In this document: positions 11,130 to 25,100 of the stretch, piece by piece | Position numbering within the stretch: position 1 is the stretch's first letter | How the letters are laid out: every line of letters starts with the position of its first letter | Source of the DNA: Cherax quadricarinatus | Taxonomy: Eukaryota; Arthropoda; Malacostraca; Decapoda; Parastacidae | Length of the DNA: 64,000 nt | Assembly: GCF_038502225.1 (NCBI RefSeq) | Contig: NC_091353.1 | Coordinates: 2,497,116 to 2,561,115, forward strand | Direction: 5' to 3' | Program-made: the position numbers and the translations under genes | The notes under the pieces: model-generated | Seen by the model: the letters and a program-made list of their open reading frames with translations, nothing else | The model's database searches: none | Told to the model about the DNA's origin: nothing

Positions 11130-12064
11130 TCTGTGCTGGGGTCAGTGCCTGTTGCGGCCCCCTACCAAACTAGCGGTTAAATGGTTAACCTGCCGGCCGG
11201 CAGTACCACTGGGTACGTCATCAAACTCAATGTGGGGACTGCTGAGCCGGCCTTAGCAGCAGTACCTCAACACCTCACGGTACGCAACTACGCAGTAGTT
11301 ACCAGAACACCTAATCGTACACATCTACTGGCAGTAGAGTATTCTACTGGCGTTAGAGGAAGAGCTCACCGCAGCTCGCTGAGTCTGTTGGCCTCAGTTA
11401 CTTGACGGCCGCATTCAGTGAGCTTGCAGCATGGTGTTCTGCAAGCAGGATTAACCGAACCTCCTTGCGGTGTGTCAACCGGCTTTGGAGAGTATTTACA
11501 GGACTACCGGTGATGTCTGCGGACTTGCCGCCTACGCTGGTCAACTGTGGGCCGGAGTCATCTGATGCTGTTACATGAAGAAAAGGTTGGAGTGTTACAC
11601 TGAACTGGGCTAGGACCGTAGTGTGACACTTAGGGAAGTATGATGGAGTGGAACACTGAGATGTGCTACAGGAACGTAGTGGAACACTGAGAAGAAAAGG
11701 GTGTCGTGTGACACTGAAGATGGCCTGGTTGTAGTGTACATTGAATAGTATCATGTGACTGGCCTCTCGAAAGATGCTATGTCGATAGTGAGTGTGTTGC
11801 AGAGACAAGGGTGTCAAGTGTGACACAGTCGAGAAAGGGTGTGGATGACGCAGAGAAAAGGGTGTCGTGTGACACGGAGAGCTGGAGTGTCTGGTGACAC
11901 AGAGAAAAGGGAGTCAAGGGACACGGTTGTGAAGGAGTGTCATCACACGGCGAAAAGGGTGTTGTCGAGTGACACGGTGGAGAAGGAGCGTCACAACTCG
12001 AATAAGTGTCGTGTGGGACACAGAGCATCATTATAAGTGTCGTGTGGGACACGGAGTTGATCAT
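11130..12064. repeat. GC-rich LTR-like region with GTGTC/GACAC minisatellite
   Basis: 11130-11570 is GC-rich relative to its flanks and contains a short frame at 11181-11405, possibly an LTR or UTR of a retroelement; no second LTR copy is in the window. From about 11600 to 12064 imperfect units built on GTGTCGTGTGACAC and GAGAAAAGG repeat every 28-40 bp. No host gene recognised. Confidence 0.45.
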
Positions 12065-12164
12065 AATTTATTATACAAATGTTATTTATAATTTATTATT
12101 TTAGCATAGATATATATATTATTATTTTAAGATGCTAATAATTTATTATTGTAACATGTATATA

Positions 12165-12367
12165 CAGTGGACCCCCGGTTAACGATATTTTTTCACTCCA
12201 GAAGTATGTTCAGGTGCCAGTACTGACCGAATTTGTTCCCATAAGAAATATTGTGAAGTGGATTAGTCCATTTCAGACCCCCAAACATACACGTACAAAC
12301 GCACTTACATAAATACACTTACATAATTGGTAACATTCGGAGGTAATCGTTATGCGGGGGTCCACTG
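12165..12367 (-). mobile_element. 203-bp Tigger-type MITE, copy 3
   Basis: Reverse orientation: begins CAGTGGACCCCCGGTTAACG and ends GCGGGGGTCCACTG, flanked by TA (12163-12164, 12368-12369). Confidence 0.85.
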
Positions 12368-12534
12368 TATATTTTAAATACCTCTAGACCAAAGATAGTT
12401 GATTTTTTTATATAATATTAAAGATTAATTTATTTTAAGGTGTATTTATGTATCCCGAACTCTTTATTACAAAATGAGTAAACCTACCATCTTTAAAAAT
12501 AACTTTTTTTGTAATAGTGCCCCTAACCCCCATG

Positions 12535-12657
12535 TTGTTCAAGGGTCAACTGTATAACATGTCATTATACTCCACAATCATTTCAACATGTCACTACACT
12601 CTGCAATCATTTCCACATGTCACTACACTCAACAATCATTTCAACATGTCACTATGC
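12535..12657 (+). repeat. Diverged 29-bp satellite remnant (about four units)
   Basis: Units such as ACATGTCACTACACTC + AACAATCATTTCA keep the 29-bp spacing. They directly precede the endonuclease part of LINE copy 1, and with 14946-16008 and 19147-27209 suggest that the two LINEs invaded an older array. Confidence 0.75.
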
Positions 12658-14945
12658 CTCACTTCAAAACAACAGATATTAGTGCCAAGAAAAAAATACG
12701 CCCACATACCATCAATACGATGACATTCACCTTTGCAAATGTACAGGGTCTGAAGCCAGAAACGAACAACAAAATACCTTCCATCCATGGACTGCTTACA
12801 GAGTCAAACACAATGTTCACAGTTTTCAGAGAGACCCACATAAAGGATCACTTTGACAATGAAATATGGATCCCGGGTTATAACCTATACAGATGCATCA
12901 GAGTGAACAGGCAAAAGGGAGGGGGGGTTGGCCTGTATATTACAGAGTCACTGATATACTCAGAACTACTGTACACCTCACATGATGATGTTGATGTTTT
13001 GGCAGTAAAGATCGAGAACCAAAACTTGGTCAATGTGGCTGTATACAAGCCTCCAGGTGCAACTTCCCAACAATTCCAGGAACAGCATTTGAAAACAGAC
13101 CACTGTCTGGAAAATCTTCCAGCTCTTGCCCCAAACATCTTGCTCCTGGGATATTTCAACCTAAGCCACCTAAAATGGAGGAATGTAGCAAATAATGCAG
13201 TAGCAGAGATAACCCTAGGAGGCAGCTCAGATGAAAACTCACACACACAAGCTTTTAAATTTCTGCACCAAATTCAACTTAAACCAACAAGATTGGAGAA
13301 TACACTGGACCTCATCTTCACTAACAATGATGATCTGATACGAAATAATGCCATATCAAAACCAATATAGTCAGATCACAAGACAGCAAAGAACTACAGA
13401 CAAATAGCACTAACATCCCAAATCATAAAAATCTTAGAAAGAGTTCTAAGAAGCAAGATCACCACTCATCTAGATACCCATCAATTACACAACCCAGGGC
13501 AACATGAGTTTAGAGCAGGTCGCTCCTGCATGTCCCAGCTACTGGACCATTATGACAAGGTCCTGGATGCTCTAGAAAACAAACAAAATGCAGATGTAGT
13601 AATATACATAGACTTTGTGAAACCCTTTGACAAGTGTGAGCATGGTGTAATAGTGCACCAAATGCATGATAGGGAAATAACGGGAAAAGTTGGTAGATGG
13701 ATCTATAATTTCCTAACAAATAGAATACAAATAGTAGTAGTAAAGTCTGAGGCGGCTACTGTGAAAAGATTTGTTCCACAAGGTGCAGTACTTGCTTCCA
13801 TCCTGTTCCTCATCCTCATATCTGACATAGACAGGAATGTAAGCCACAGCACTGTCTTTTCCATTGAAGACACTGCAAGATTCTAGGCAAACATCAACCA
13901 AATCATTAAATGGGCCGCAGAAAACAATTAAAGTTCAATGATGAGAAATTTCAACTACTCGGACATGGAAAACGTGAGGAAATTAAAACTACATGTATAT
14001 TGGAGTATAAAACAAATTCCAAAGACACGATAGAGCAAAAAACTAATGTAAAAGACCTGGGAGTCATCATGTCAGAGGATCTCACCTTCAAAGACCACAA
14101 AATTGTATCAATTGCATCTGCTAGAAAAAATGACAGGATGGATAATGAGAACCTGCAAAACTAGGGATGCCAAACCCATGATGACACTCTTCAGGTCACT
14201 TGTTCTATCTAGGCTGGAATATTGCTGCACACTAACAGCACCTTTCAAGGCAGGTGAAACTGCTGACCTAGAAAATGTACAGAGAACCTTCACGGCACAC
14301 ATAAGTTCAATAAAACACCTAAATTACTGGGAAAGCTTGAAGTTCCTCAACCTGTGCTCCCTAGAATTCAGGTGGGAGAAATACACGATTATATACACTT
14401 GGAAAATCCTAAGAGAAGATTACTAACACCCAGGTACCTATTTGCTGCTAGGTGAACAGGACAACAGTTGTAAGGAAACGTGTCGAAATGTTTCCACCCG
14501 CCGGGAATCGAACCCTGGCCCTCCGTGTGTGAAGCGGGAGCTTTAGCCACCAGGCCACTGGGCCACCAGGATCAGTATACCAAATTTGGATGTGAAAATC
14601 ACTCCCTATGCAAGCAAAAGACTCGTAAGATGCTGCAACATCCCCCATATGAAAAGCAGGGCTGCCACTGGCACGATAAGAAACAACACAATAAGTGTCA
14701 GGGGGTCAAGACTATCCAACTGCCTCCCAGCATACATAAGGAAGATTACCAATAGACGCCTGGCTATCTTCAAGAAGGCATTGGGCAGGAACTTAAAGTC
14801 AGTACCTGAGCAGCCAGGCTGTAGTTTGTACGTCAGTTTACATGCGGCCAAAAGTAACAGCCTGGTAGATCAGGCCCTGATCCACCATGGGGCCTAGTCA
14901 CAGGCCAGGCCGCAGAGATGTTGACCCCCAAAACTCTCTCCAGGT
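12658..14945 (+). pseudogene. LINE copy 1: Jockey/CR1-like EN-RT retrotransposon, broken
   Basis: 12720-13370 encodes an APE-type endonuclease start (TFANVQGLKP, ETHIKDHFDNE, LGYFNLSHLKW). About 850 bp between endonuclease and RT, present in copy 2, is missing: the frame jumps at 13375 to NYRQIALTSQIIK. RT follows at 13380-13886 (FRAGRS, VPQGAVL). The FADD catalytic box is lost in a small deletion (FSIEDTARF). Further pieces are at 13910-14426 and 14586-14850, and a SINE interrupts at 14421-14570. The 3' end is CTCTCTCCAGGTA next to satellite B. Stops and frameshifts show it is dead. Confidence 0.85.
14421..14570 (-). mobile_element. tRNA-derived SINE inserted in LINE copy 1
   Basis: On the minus strand it starts GGTGGCCCAGTGGCCTGGTG with an A-box-like TGGCCTGGTGG and a B box GGTTCGATTCC, then a body ending TAGGTACCTGGGTGTTAG. 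It sits between LINE segments that are contiguous in LINE copy 2. A longer relative is at 47543-47854. Confidence 0.8.
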
Positions 14946-16008
14946 ATACTCTACAATCATTTCAACATGTCACAACACTCTACAATCATTACAACACTAT
15001 ACAACTACAACATACAACACTATACAGCCACTACAACATGCTACAACACCATACAAGCACTACAACATGCTACAACACTATACAGCCACTACAACATGCT
15101 ACAACACTATACAGCCACTACAACATGCTACAACACTATACAAGCACAACAACATGCTACAACACTATACAAGCACTACAACATGCTACAACACTATACA
15201 AGCACTACAACATGTTACAACACTATACAAACACTACAACATGCTACAACACTATACAAGCACTACAACATGCTACAACACTATACAAGCACTACAACAT
15301 GCTACAACACTATACAGCCACTACAACATGCTACAACACTATACAGCCACTACAACATGCTACAACACTATACAAGCACAACAACATGCTACAACACTAT
15401 ACAAGCACTACAACATGCTACAACACTATACAAGCACTACAACATGTTACAACACTATACAAGCACTACAACATGCTACAACACTATACAAGCACTACAA
15501 CATGCTACAACACTATACAAGCACTACAACATGCTACAACACTATACAGCCACTACAACATGCTACAACACTATACAACCACTACAACATGCTACAACAC
15601 TATACAAGCACTACAACATGCTACAACACTATACAAGGACTACAACATGCTGCAACACTATACAAGCACTACAACATGCTACAACACTATACAACCACTA
15701 CAACATGCTACAACACTATACAGGCACTACAACATGCTACAACACTATACAACCACTACAACATGCTACAACACTATACAAGCACTACAACATGCTACAA
15801 CACTATACAAGCACTACAACATGCTACAACACTATACAAGCACTACAACATGCTACAACACTATACAAGCACTACAACACTATACAACCACTACAACATG
15901 CTACATCACTATACAAGCACTACAACATGCTACAACACTATACAAGCACTACAACATGCTACAACACTATACAACCACTACAACATGCTACAACACTATG
16001 CAGCCACT
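14946..16008 (+). repeat. 29-bp satellite, type B, array B1 (about 36 units)
   Basis: Units are ACATGCTACA, ACACTATACA, RSCACTACA. The first two units resemble type A (ATCATTTCA, ATCATTACA). Both sides abut LINE 3' termini (CTCTCTCCAGGTA), with copy 1 entering from the left and copy 2 from the right in opposite orientation. Confidence 0.95.
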
Positions 16009-18990
16009 TACCTGGAGAGAGTTCCGGGGGTCAACGCCCCCGCGGCCCGGTCTGTGACCAGGCCTCCTGGTGGATCAGAGCCTGATCAACCAGGCTGTTA
16101 CTGCTGGCTGCACGCAAACCAGCGTAGGAGCCACAGCCCGGCTGGTCAGGAACCGACTTTAGGTGCTTGTCCAGTGCCAGCTTGAAGACTGCCAGGGGTC
16201 TGTTGGTAATCCCCCCTTATGTATGCTGGGAGGCAGTTGAACAGTCTCGGGCCCCTGACACTTATTGTATGGTCTCTTAACGTGCTAGTGACACCCCTGC
16301 TTTTCATTGGAGGGATGTTGCATCGTCTGCCAAGTCTTTTGCTTTCGTAGTGAGTGATTTTCGTGTGCAAGTTCGGTACTAGTCCATCTAGGATTTTCCA
16401 GGTGTATATAATCATGTATCTCTCCTGCCTGTGTTCCAAGTGACCTGAAGAGTGTCATCATGGGCTTGGCATCCCTAGTTTTGAAGGTTCTCATTATCCA
16501 TCCTGTCATTTTTCTAGCAGATGCGATTGATACAATGTTATGGTCCTTGAAGGTGAAATCCTCCGACATGATCACTCCCAGGTCTTTGACGTTGGTGTTT
16601 CGCTCTATTTTGTGGCCAGAATTTGTTTTGTACTCTGATGAAGATTTAATTTCCTCGTGTTTACCATATCTGAGTAATTGAAATTTCTCATCGTTGAACT
16701 TCATATTGTTTTCTGCAGCCCACTGAAAGATTTGGTTGATGTCTGCCTGGAGCCTTGCAGTGTCTGCAATGGAAGACACTGTCATGCAGATTCGGGTGTC
16801 ATCTGCAAAGGAAGACACGGTGCTGTGGCTGACATCCTTGTCTATGTCAGATATGAGGATGAGGAACAAGATGGGAACGAGTACTGTGCCTTGTGGAACA
16901 GAGCTTTTCACCGTAGCTGCCTCGGACTTTACTCTGTTGACTACTACTCTCTGTGTTCTGTTAGTGAGGAAATTATAGATCCATCGACTGACTTTTCCTG
17001 TTATTCCTTTAGCATGCATTTTGTGCGCTATTACGCCATGGTCACACTTGCCGAAGGCTTTTGCAAAGTCTGTATATACTACATCTGCATTCTTTTTGTC
17101 TTCTAGTGCATCTAGGACCTTGTCGTAGTGATCCAATAGTTGAGACAAACAGGAGCGACCTGTTCTAAACCCACGTTGCCCTGGGTTGTGTAACTGATGG
17201 GTTTCTAGATGGGTGGTGATCTTGCTTCTTAGGACCCTTTCAAAGATTTTTATGATATGGGATGTTAGTGCTATTGGTCTGTAGTTCTTTGCTGTTGCTT
17301 TACTGCCCCCTGTGTGGAGTGGGGCTATGTCTGTTGTTTTTAGTAACTGTGGGACGACCCCCGTGTCCATGCTTCCCTCTCCATAGGATGGTAAAGGCTC
17401 GTGATAGGGGCTTCTTGCAGTTCTTGATGAACACGGAGTTCCATGAGTCTGGCCCTGTGGCAGAGTGCATGGGCATGTCATTTACCGCCTGTTCGAAGTC
17501 ATTTGGCATCAGGATAACATCATATAGGCTTGTGTTAACCAAATTCTGTGGCTCTCTCATAAAAAATTCATTTTGATCTTCGACTCTCAGTCTGGTTAGC
17601 GGCTTGCTAAAAACTGAGTCATATTGGGACTTGAGTAGCTCACTCATTTCCTTGCTGTCATCTGTGTAGGACCCATCTTGTTTAAGTAGGGGCCCAATAC
17701 TGGATGTTGTTTTCGACTTTGATTTGGCATAGGAGAAGAAATACTTTGGGTTTCTTTCGATTTCATTTATGGCTTTTAGTTCTTCCTGCAATTCCTGACT
17801 CCTATAAGATTCCTTTAGCTTAAGTTCGATGCTTGCTATTTCTCTGACCAGTGTCTCCCTACGCATTTCAGATATATTGACCTCTTTTAGCCGCTCTGTT
17901 ATTCTTTTCCGTCGCCTGTAAAGGGAGCGCCTGTCTCTTTCTATTTTACATCTACTCCTCCTTTTTCTTAGAGGAATAAGCCTTGTGCATACATCGAGTG
18001 CCACCAAGTTAATCTGTTCTAAGCATAAGTTGGGGTCTGTGTTGCTTAGTATATCTTCCCAGCTTATATCGGTTAGGACTTGGTTAACTTGGTCCCACTT
18101 TATGTTTTTGTTATTGAAGTTGAATTTGGTGAATGCTCCCTCATGACTAATCTCATTATGTTGGTCTGGGGCTCCGCGCATACATGTCTGAACCTCAATT
18201 ATGTTGTGATCTGAGTATATTGTTTTTGATATGGTGACATTTCGTATCAGATCATCATTGTTAGTGAAGATGAGGTCTAGTGTATTCTCCAGTCTAGTAG
18301 GCTCTATTATTTGCTGGTTTAAATTGAATTTTGTGCAGAGATTTTAAAGCTCATGTGAGTGCGAGTTTTCATCAGAGCTGCCTCCTGGTGTTATTACTGC
18401 AACAATATTATTTTCTATATTCCTCCATTTTAGGTGCCTTAAGTTGAAATCCCCCAGGAGCAAGATGTTGGGTGCAGGAGCTGGAAGATTTTAAAGACAG
18501 TGGTTAATATTTAACAGCTGTTCCTGGAATTGCTGGGATGTTGTATCCGGAGGCTTGTAGACTACCACAATGACTAGGTTTTGGTTCTCGATCTTTACTG
18601 CTAAAACTTCCACTACATCATTTGAGGCATTAAGCAGTTCTGTGCAAACAAGTGACTCTGCAATGTACAGGCCAACCCCCCCCCCTTTTGCCTGTTCAAT
18701 CTGTCACATCTGTATAGGTTGTAACCTGGGATCCATATTTCGTTGTCCAAGTGATCCTTTATGTGGGTCTCAGTGAAAGCCGCGAACATTGCCTTTGCCT
18801 CTGCAAGCAGTCCACGGATGAAAGGTATTTTGTTGTTTGTTGCTGGCTTTAGACCCTGTATATTTGCAAAGAAGAATGTCATCGGACTGGTGGTATTGTT
18901 GGTACTGGGGGGGGGGATTTTTTTTCCGGCATTAGTATCTGTATCTGTTGGTTTGGAGTGGAGGCCATCGACTGTGGTTACACTCCAGGA
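16009..18990 (-). pseudogene. LINE copy 2: Jockey/CR1-like EN-RT retrotransposon, nearly full length
   Basis: Minus strand, 5' to 3': endonuclease (18882-18180, FANIQGLKPATNNKIPF, TETHIKDHLDNEIW), linker (18181-17300, RRRKRITERLKE, NPKYFFSYAK), RT (17480-16440: NYRPIALTSHIIKIFERV, GFRTGRS, VPQGTVL, catalytic SFADDT, VKDLGVIMS), C-terminal region (16439-16146, GPRLFNCLPAYIR). The 3' UTR contains CCCCCGCGGCCCGGTC on the plus strand. Several frameshifts (near 17385 and 16440) and stops break the frame, but the RT active site survives, unlike in copy 1. Confidence 0.87.
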
Positions 18991-19146
18991 ATGACTGGAT
19001 TTGGTGTACGATTTCTGGCATTTCCTGCCAGTTTTTTTTTCCTTTCTGGCACTAAAAAACCTCTCCCTCTTGAGTGGCTGTGGCTACCCAGGTTTTCCCA
19101 TGGCCTGGATGTTTTGTATCTTTTTGTCCCCTTTAGATGGTGTGCC
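18991..19146. other. Junction between LINE copy 2 and satellite B2
   Basis: About 150 bp of unclassified sequence with GTTTTCCCATGGCCTGGATG. It may be 5' UTR or ORF1-side sequence of the LINE; copy 1 does not extend this far, so this cannot be tested here. Confidence 0.35.
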
Positions 19147-22100
19147 ATGCTACAACACTATACAACCACTACAACATGCTACAACACTATACAGCCACTA
19201 CAACATGCTACAACACTATACAAGCACTACAACATGCTACAACACTATACAACCACTACAACATGCTACAACACTATACAACCACTACAACATGCTACAA
19301 CACTATACAGCCACTACAACATGCTACAACACTATACAAGCACTACAACATGCTACAACAATATACAAGCACTACAACATGCTACAACACTATACAGCCA
19401 CTACAACATGCTACAACATTATACAACAACTACAACATGCTACAACACTATACAGCCACTACAACATGCTACAACACTATACAGCCACTACATGCTACAA
19501 CACTATACAACCACTACAACATGCTACAACACTATACAGCCACTACAACATGCTACAACACTATACAAGCACTACAACATGCTACAACACTATACAACCA
19601 CTACAACATGCTACAACACTATACAACCACTACAACATCCTACAACACTATACAGCCACTACAACATGCTACAACACTATACAAGCACTACAACATGCTA
19701 CAACAATATACAAGCACTACAACATGCTACAACACTATACAGCCACTACAACATGCTACAACATTATACAACAACTACAACATGCTACAACACTATACAG
19801 CCGCTACAACATGCTACAACACTATACAGCCGCTACAACATGCAACAACACTATACAACCACCACAACATGCTACAACACTATACAACCACTACAACATG
19901 CTACAACACTATACAGCTGCTACAACATGCTACAACACTATACAACTACTACAACATGCTACAACACTATACAAGCACTACAACATGCTACAACATTATA
20001 CAATCACTACAACATGCTACAACACTATACAAGCACAACATGCTACAACACTATACAAGCACTACAACATGCTACAACACTATACAAGCACTACAACATG
20101 CTACAACACTATACAAGCACTACAACATGCTACAACACTATACAAGCACTACAACATGCTACAACACTATACAAGCACTACAACATGCTACAACACTATG
20201 CAAGCCCTACAACATGCTACAACACTGTACAAGCACTACAACATGCTACAACACTATACAATCACTACAACATGCTACAACACTATACAAGCGCTACAAC
20301 ATGCTACAACACTATACAACCACTACAACATGCTACAACACTATGCAAGCACTACAACATGCTACAACACTATACAAGCACTACAACATGCTACAACACT
20401 ATACAAGCACTACAACATGCTACAACACTATACAAGCACAACATGCTACAACACTATACAAGCACTACAACATCCTACAACACTATACAACCACCACAAC
20501 ATGCTACAACACTATACAACTACTACAACATGTTACAACACTATACAGCTGCTACAACATGCTACAACACTATACAACTACAACATGCTACAACACTATG
20601 CAAGCACTACAACATGCTACAACACTGTACAAGCACTACAACATGCTACAACACTATACAATCACTACAACATGCTACAACACTATACAAGCACTACAAC
20701 ATGCTACAACACTATACAAGCACTACAACATGCTACAACACTATACAAGCACTACAACATGCTACAACACTATACAAGCACTACAACATGCTACAACATT
20801 ATACAAGCACTACAACATGCTACAACACTATACAAGCACAACATGCTACAACACTATACAAGCACTACAACATGCTACAACACTATACAACCACTACAAC
20901 ATGCTACAACACTATACAACCACTACAACATGCTACAACACTATACAGCCACTACAACATGCTACAACACTATACAAGCACTACAACATGCTACAACAAT
21001 ATACAAGCACTACAACATGCTACAACACTATACAGCCACTACAACATGCTACAACATTATACAACAACTACAACATGCTACAACACTATACAGCCACTAC
21101 AACATGCTACAACACTATACAGCCACTACAACATGCTACAACACTATACAAGCACTACAACATGCTACAACACTATACAACCACTACAACATGCTACAAC
21201 ACTATACAACCACTACAACATGCTACAACACTATACAGCCACTACAACATGCTACAACACTATACAAGCACTACAACATGCTACAACAATATACAAGCAC
21301 TACAACATGCTACAACACTATACAGCCACTACAACATGCTACAACATTATACAACAACTACAACATGCTACAACACTATACAGCCGCTACAACATGCTAC
21401 AACACTATACAGCCGCTACAACATGCAACAACACTATACAACCACCACAACATGCTACAACACTATACAACCACTACAACATGCTACAACACTATACAGC
21501 TGCTACAACATGCTACAACACTATACAACTACTACAACATGCTACAACACTATACAAGCACTACAACATGCTACAACATTATACAATCACTACAACATGC
21601 TACAACACTATACAAGCACAACATGCTACAACACTATACAAGCACTACAACATGCTACAACACTATACAAGCACTACAACATGCTACAACACTATACAAG
21701 CACTACAACATGCTACAACACTATACAAGCTCTACAACATGCTACAACACTATACAAGCACTACAACATGCTACAACACTATGCAAGCCCTACAACATGC
21801 TACAACACTGTACAAGCACTACAACATGCTACAACACTATACAATCACTACAACATGCTACAACACTATACAAGCACTACAACATGCTACAACACTATAC
21901 AACCACTACAACATGCTACAACACTATGCAAGCACTACAACATGCTACAACACTATACAAGCACTACAACATGCTACAACATTATACAAGCACTACAACA
22001 TGCTACAACACTATACAAGCACAACATGCTACAACACTATACAAGCACTACAACATGCTACAACACTATACAACCACCACAACATGCTACAACACTATAC

Positions 22101-25100
22101 AACTATTACAACATGCTACAACACTATACAGCCGCTACAACATGCTACAACACTATACAACTACAACATGCTACAACACTATGCAAGCACTACAACATGC
22201 TACAACACTGTACAAGCACTACAACATGCTACAACACTATACAATCACTACAACATGCTACAACACTATACAAGCACTACAACATGCTACAACACTATAC
22301 AAGCACTACAACATGCTACAACACTATACAAGCACTACAACATGCTACAACACTATACAAGCACTACAACATGCTACAACATTATACAAGCACTACAACA
22401 TGCTACAACACTATACAAGCACAACATGCTACAACACTATACAATCACTACAACATGCTACAACACTATACAAGCACTACAACATGCTACAACACTATAC
22501 AAGCACTACAACATGCTACAACACTATACAAGCACTACAACATGCTACAACACTATACAAGCACTACAACATGCTACAACACTATACAAGCACTACAACA
22601 TGCTACAACACTATGCAAGCACTACAATATGCTACAACACTGTACAAGCACTACAACATGCTACAACACTATACAAGCACTACAACATGCTACAACACTA
22701 TACAAGCACTACAACATGCTACAACACTATACAAGCACTACAACATGCTACAACACTATACAACCTCTACAACGTGCTACAACACTATACAACCTCTACA
22801 ACAAGCTACAACACTGTACAAGCACTACAACATGCTACAACACTATACAAGCACTACAACATGCTACAACACTATAAAAGCACTACAACATGCTACAACA
22901 CTATACAACCTCTACAACATGCTACAACACTATGCAAGCACTACATGCTACAACACTATACAAGCACTACAACATGCTACAACACTATACAAGCACTACA
23001 ACATGCTACAACACTATACAAGCACAACATGCTACCACACTATGCAACCACTACAACATGCTACAACACTATACAGCCGCTGCAACATGCTACAACACTA
23101 TACAACTACTACAACATGCTACAACACTATAGAAGCACTACAACATGCTACAACATCATACAAGCACTACAACATGCTACAACACTATACAAGCACATGC
23201 TACAACACTGTACAAGCACTACAGCATGCTACAACACTATACAAGCACTACAACATGCTACAACACTATACAAGCACTACAACATGCTACAACACTATTC
23301 AAGCACTACAACATGCTAGAACACTATACAAGCACTACAACATGCTACAACACTATACAAGCACTTCAACATGCTACAACACTATACAACCACTACAACA
23401 TGCTACAACACTATACAACCACTACAACATGCTACAACACTGTACAACTACTACAACATGCTACAACACTATACAACTACTACAACATGCTACAACACTA
23501 TACAACCACTACAACATGCTACAACACTATACAACTACTACCACATGCTACAACACTGTACAACTACTACAACATGCTACAACACTATACAACTACTACA
23601 ACATGCTACAACACTATACAACCACTACAACATGCTACAACACTATACAACTACTACAACATGCTACACTATACAACCACTACGACATGCTACAACACTA
23701 TACAGCCACTACAACATGCTACAACACTATACAAGCACTACAACATGCTACAACACTGTACAGCCACTACAACATGCTACAACACTATACAAGCACTACA
23801 ACATGCTACAACACTATACAGCCACTACAACATGCTACAACACTATACAACCACTACAACATGCTACAACACTACAACATGCTACAACACTATACAACCA
23901 CTACAACATGCTACAACACTATACAACTACTACAACATGCTACAACACTATACAAGCACTACAACATGCTACAACACTATACAGCCACTACAACATGCTG
24001 CAACACTATACAGCCACTACAACATGCTACAACACTATACCACCACTACAACATGCTACAACACTATACAGCCACTACAACATGCTACAACACTATACAG
24101 CCGCTACAACATGCTACAACACTATACAACCACTACAACATGCTACAACACTATACAAGCACTACAATGATGCTACAACACTATACAGCCACTACAACAT
24201 GCTACAACACTATACAGCTGCTACAACATGCTACAACACTATACAACCACTACAGCATGCTACAACACTATACAAGCACTACAACATGCTACAACACTAT
24301 ACAAGCACTACAACATGCTACCACACTATACAACCACTACAACATGCTACAACACTATACAAGCACTACAACATGCTACAACACTATACAACCACTACAA
24401 CATGCTACAACACCATACAAGCACTACAACATGCTACAACACTATACAGCCACTACAACATGCAACAACACTATATAAGCACTACAACATGCTACAACAC
24501 TATACAAGCACTACAACATGCTACAACACTATACAAGCACTACAACATGCTAAAACACTATACAAGCACTACAATATGCTACAACACTATACAGCCACTA
24601 CAACATGCAACAACACTATATAAGCACTACAACATGCTACAACACTATACAGCCACTACAACACTATACAACCATTACAACATGCTACAACACTATACAA
24701 CCACTACATGCTACAACACTATACAAGCACTACAACATGCTACAACACTATACAAGCACTACAACATGCTACAACACTATACAGCCACAACACTATACAA
24801 CCACTACATGCTACAACACTATACAAGCACTACAACATGCTACAACACTATACAGCCGCTACAACACTATACAACCACTACAACATGCTACAACACTATA
24901 CATGCACTACAATATGCTACAACACTATACAACTACTACAACATGCTACAACACTATACAGCCACTACAACATGCTACAACACTATACAACCACTACAAC
25001 ATGCTACAACACTATACAGCCACTACAACATGCTACAACACTATACAACCACTACAACATGCTACAACACTATACAGCCACTACAACATGCTACAACACT

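Noticed and set aside
11130..12064. Host exon or promoter in the GC-rich region
   Set aside because: The frame at 11181-11405 lacks homology I can name, and the region turns into a minisatellite; a retroelement LTR or UTR is more likely.
19001..24478. Forward open frame of about 1,825 codons over satellite B2
   Set aside because: It is a stop-free 29-bp repeat open in all three forward frames; no domain, start context or codon bias supports a protein.
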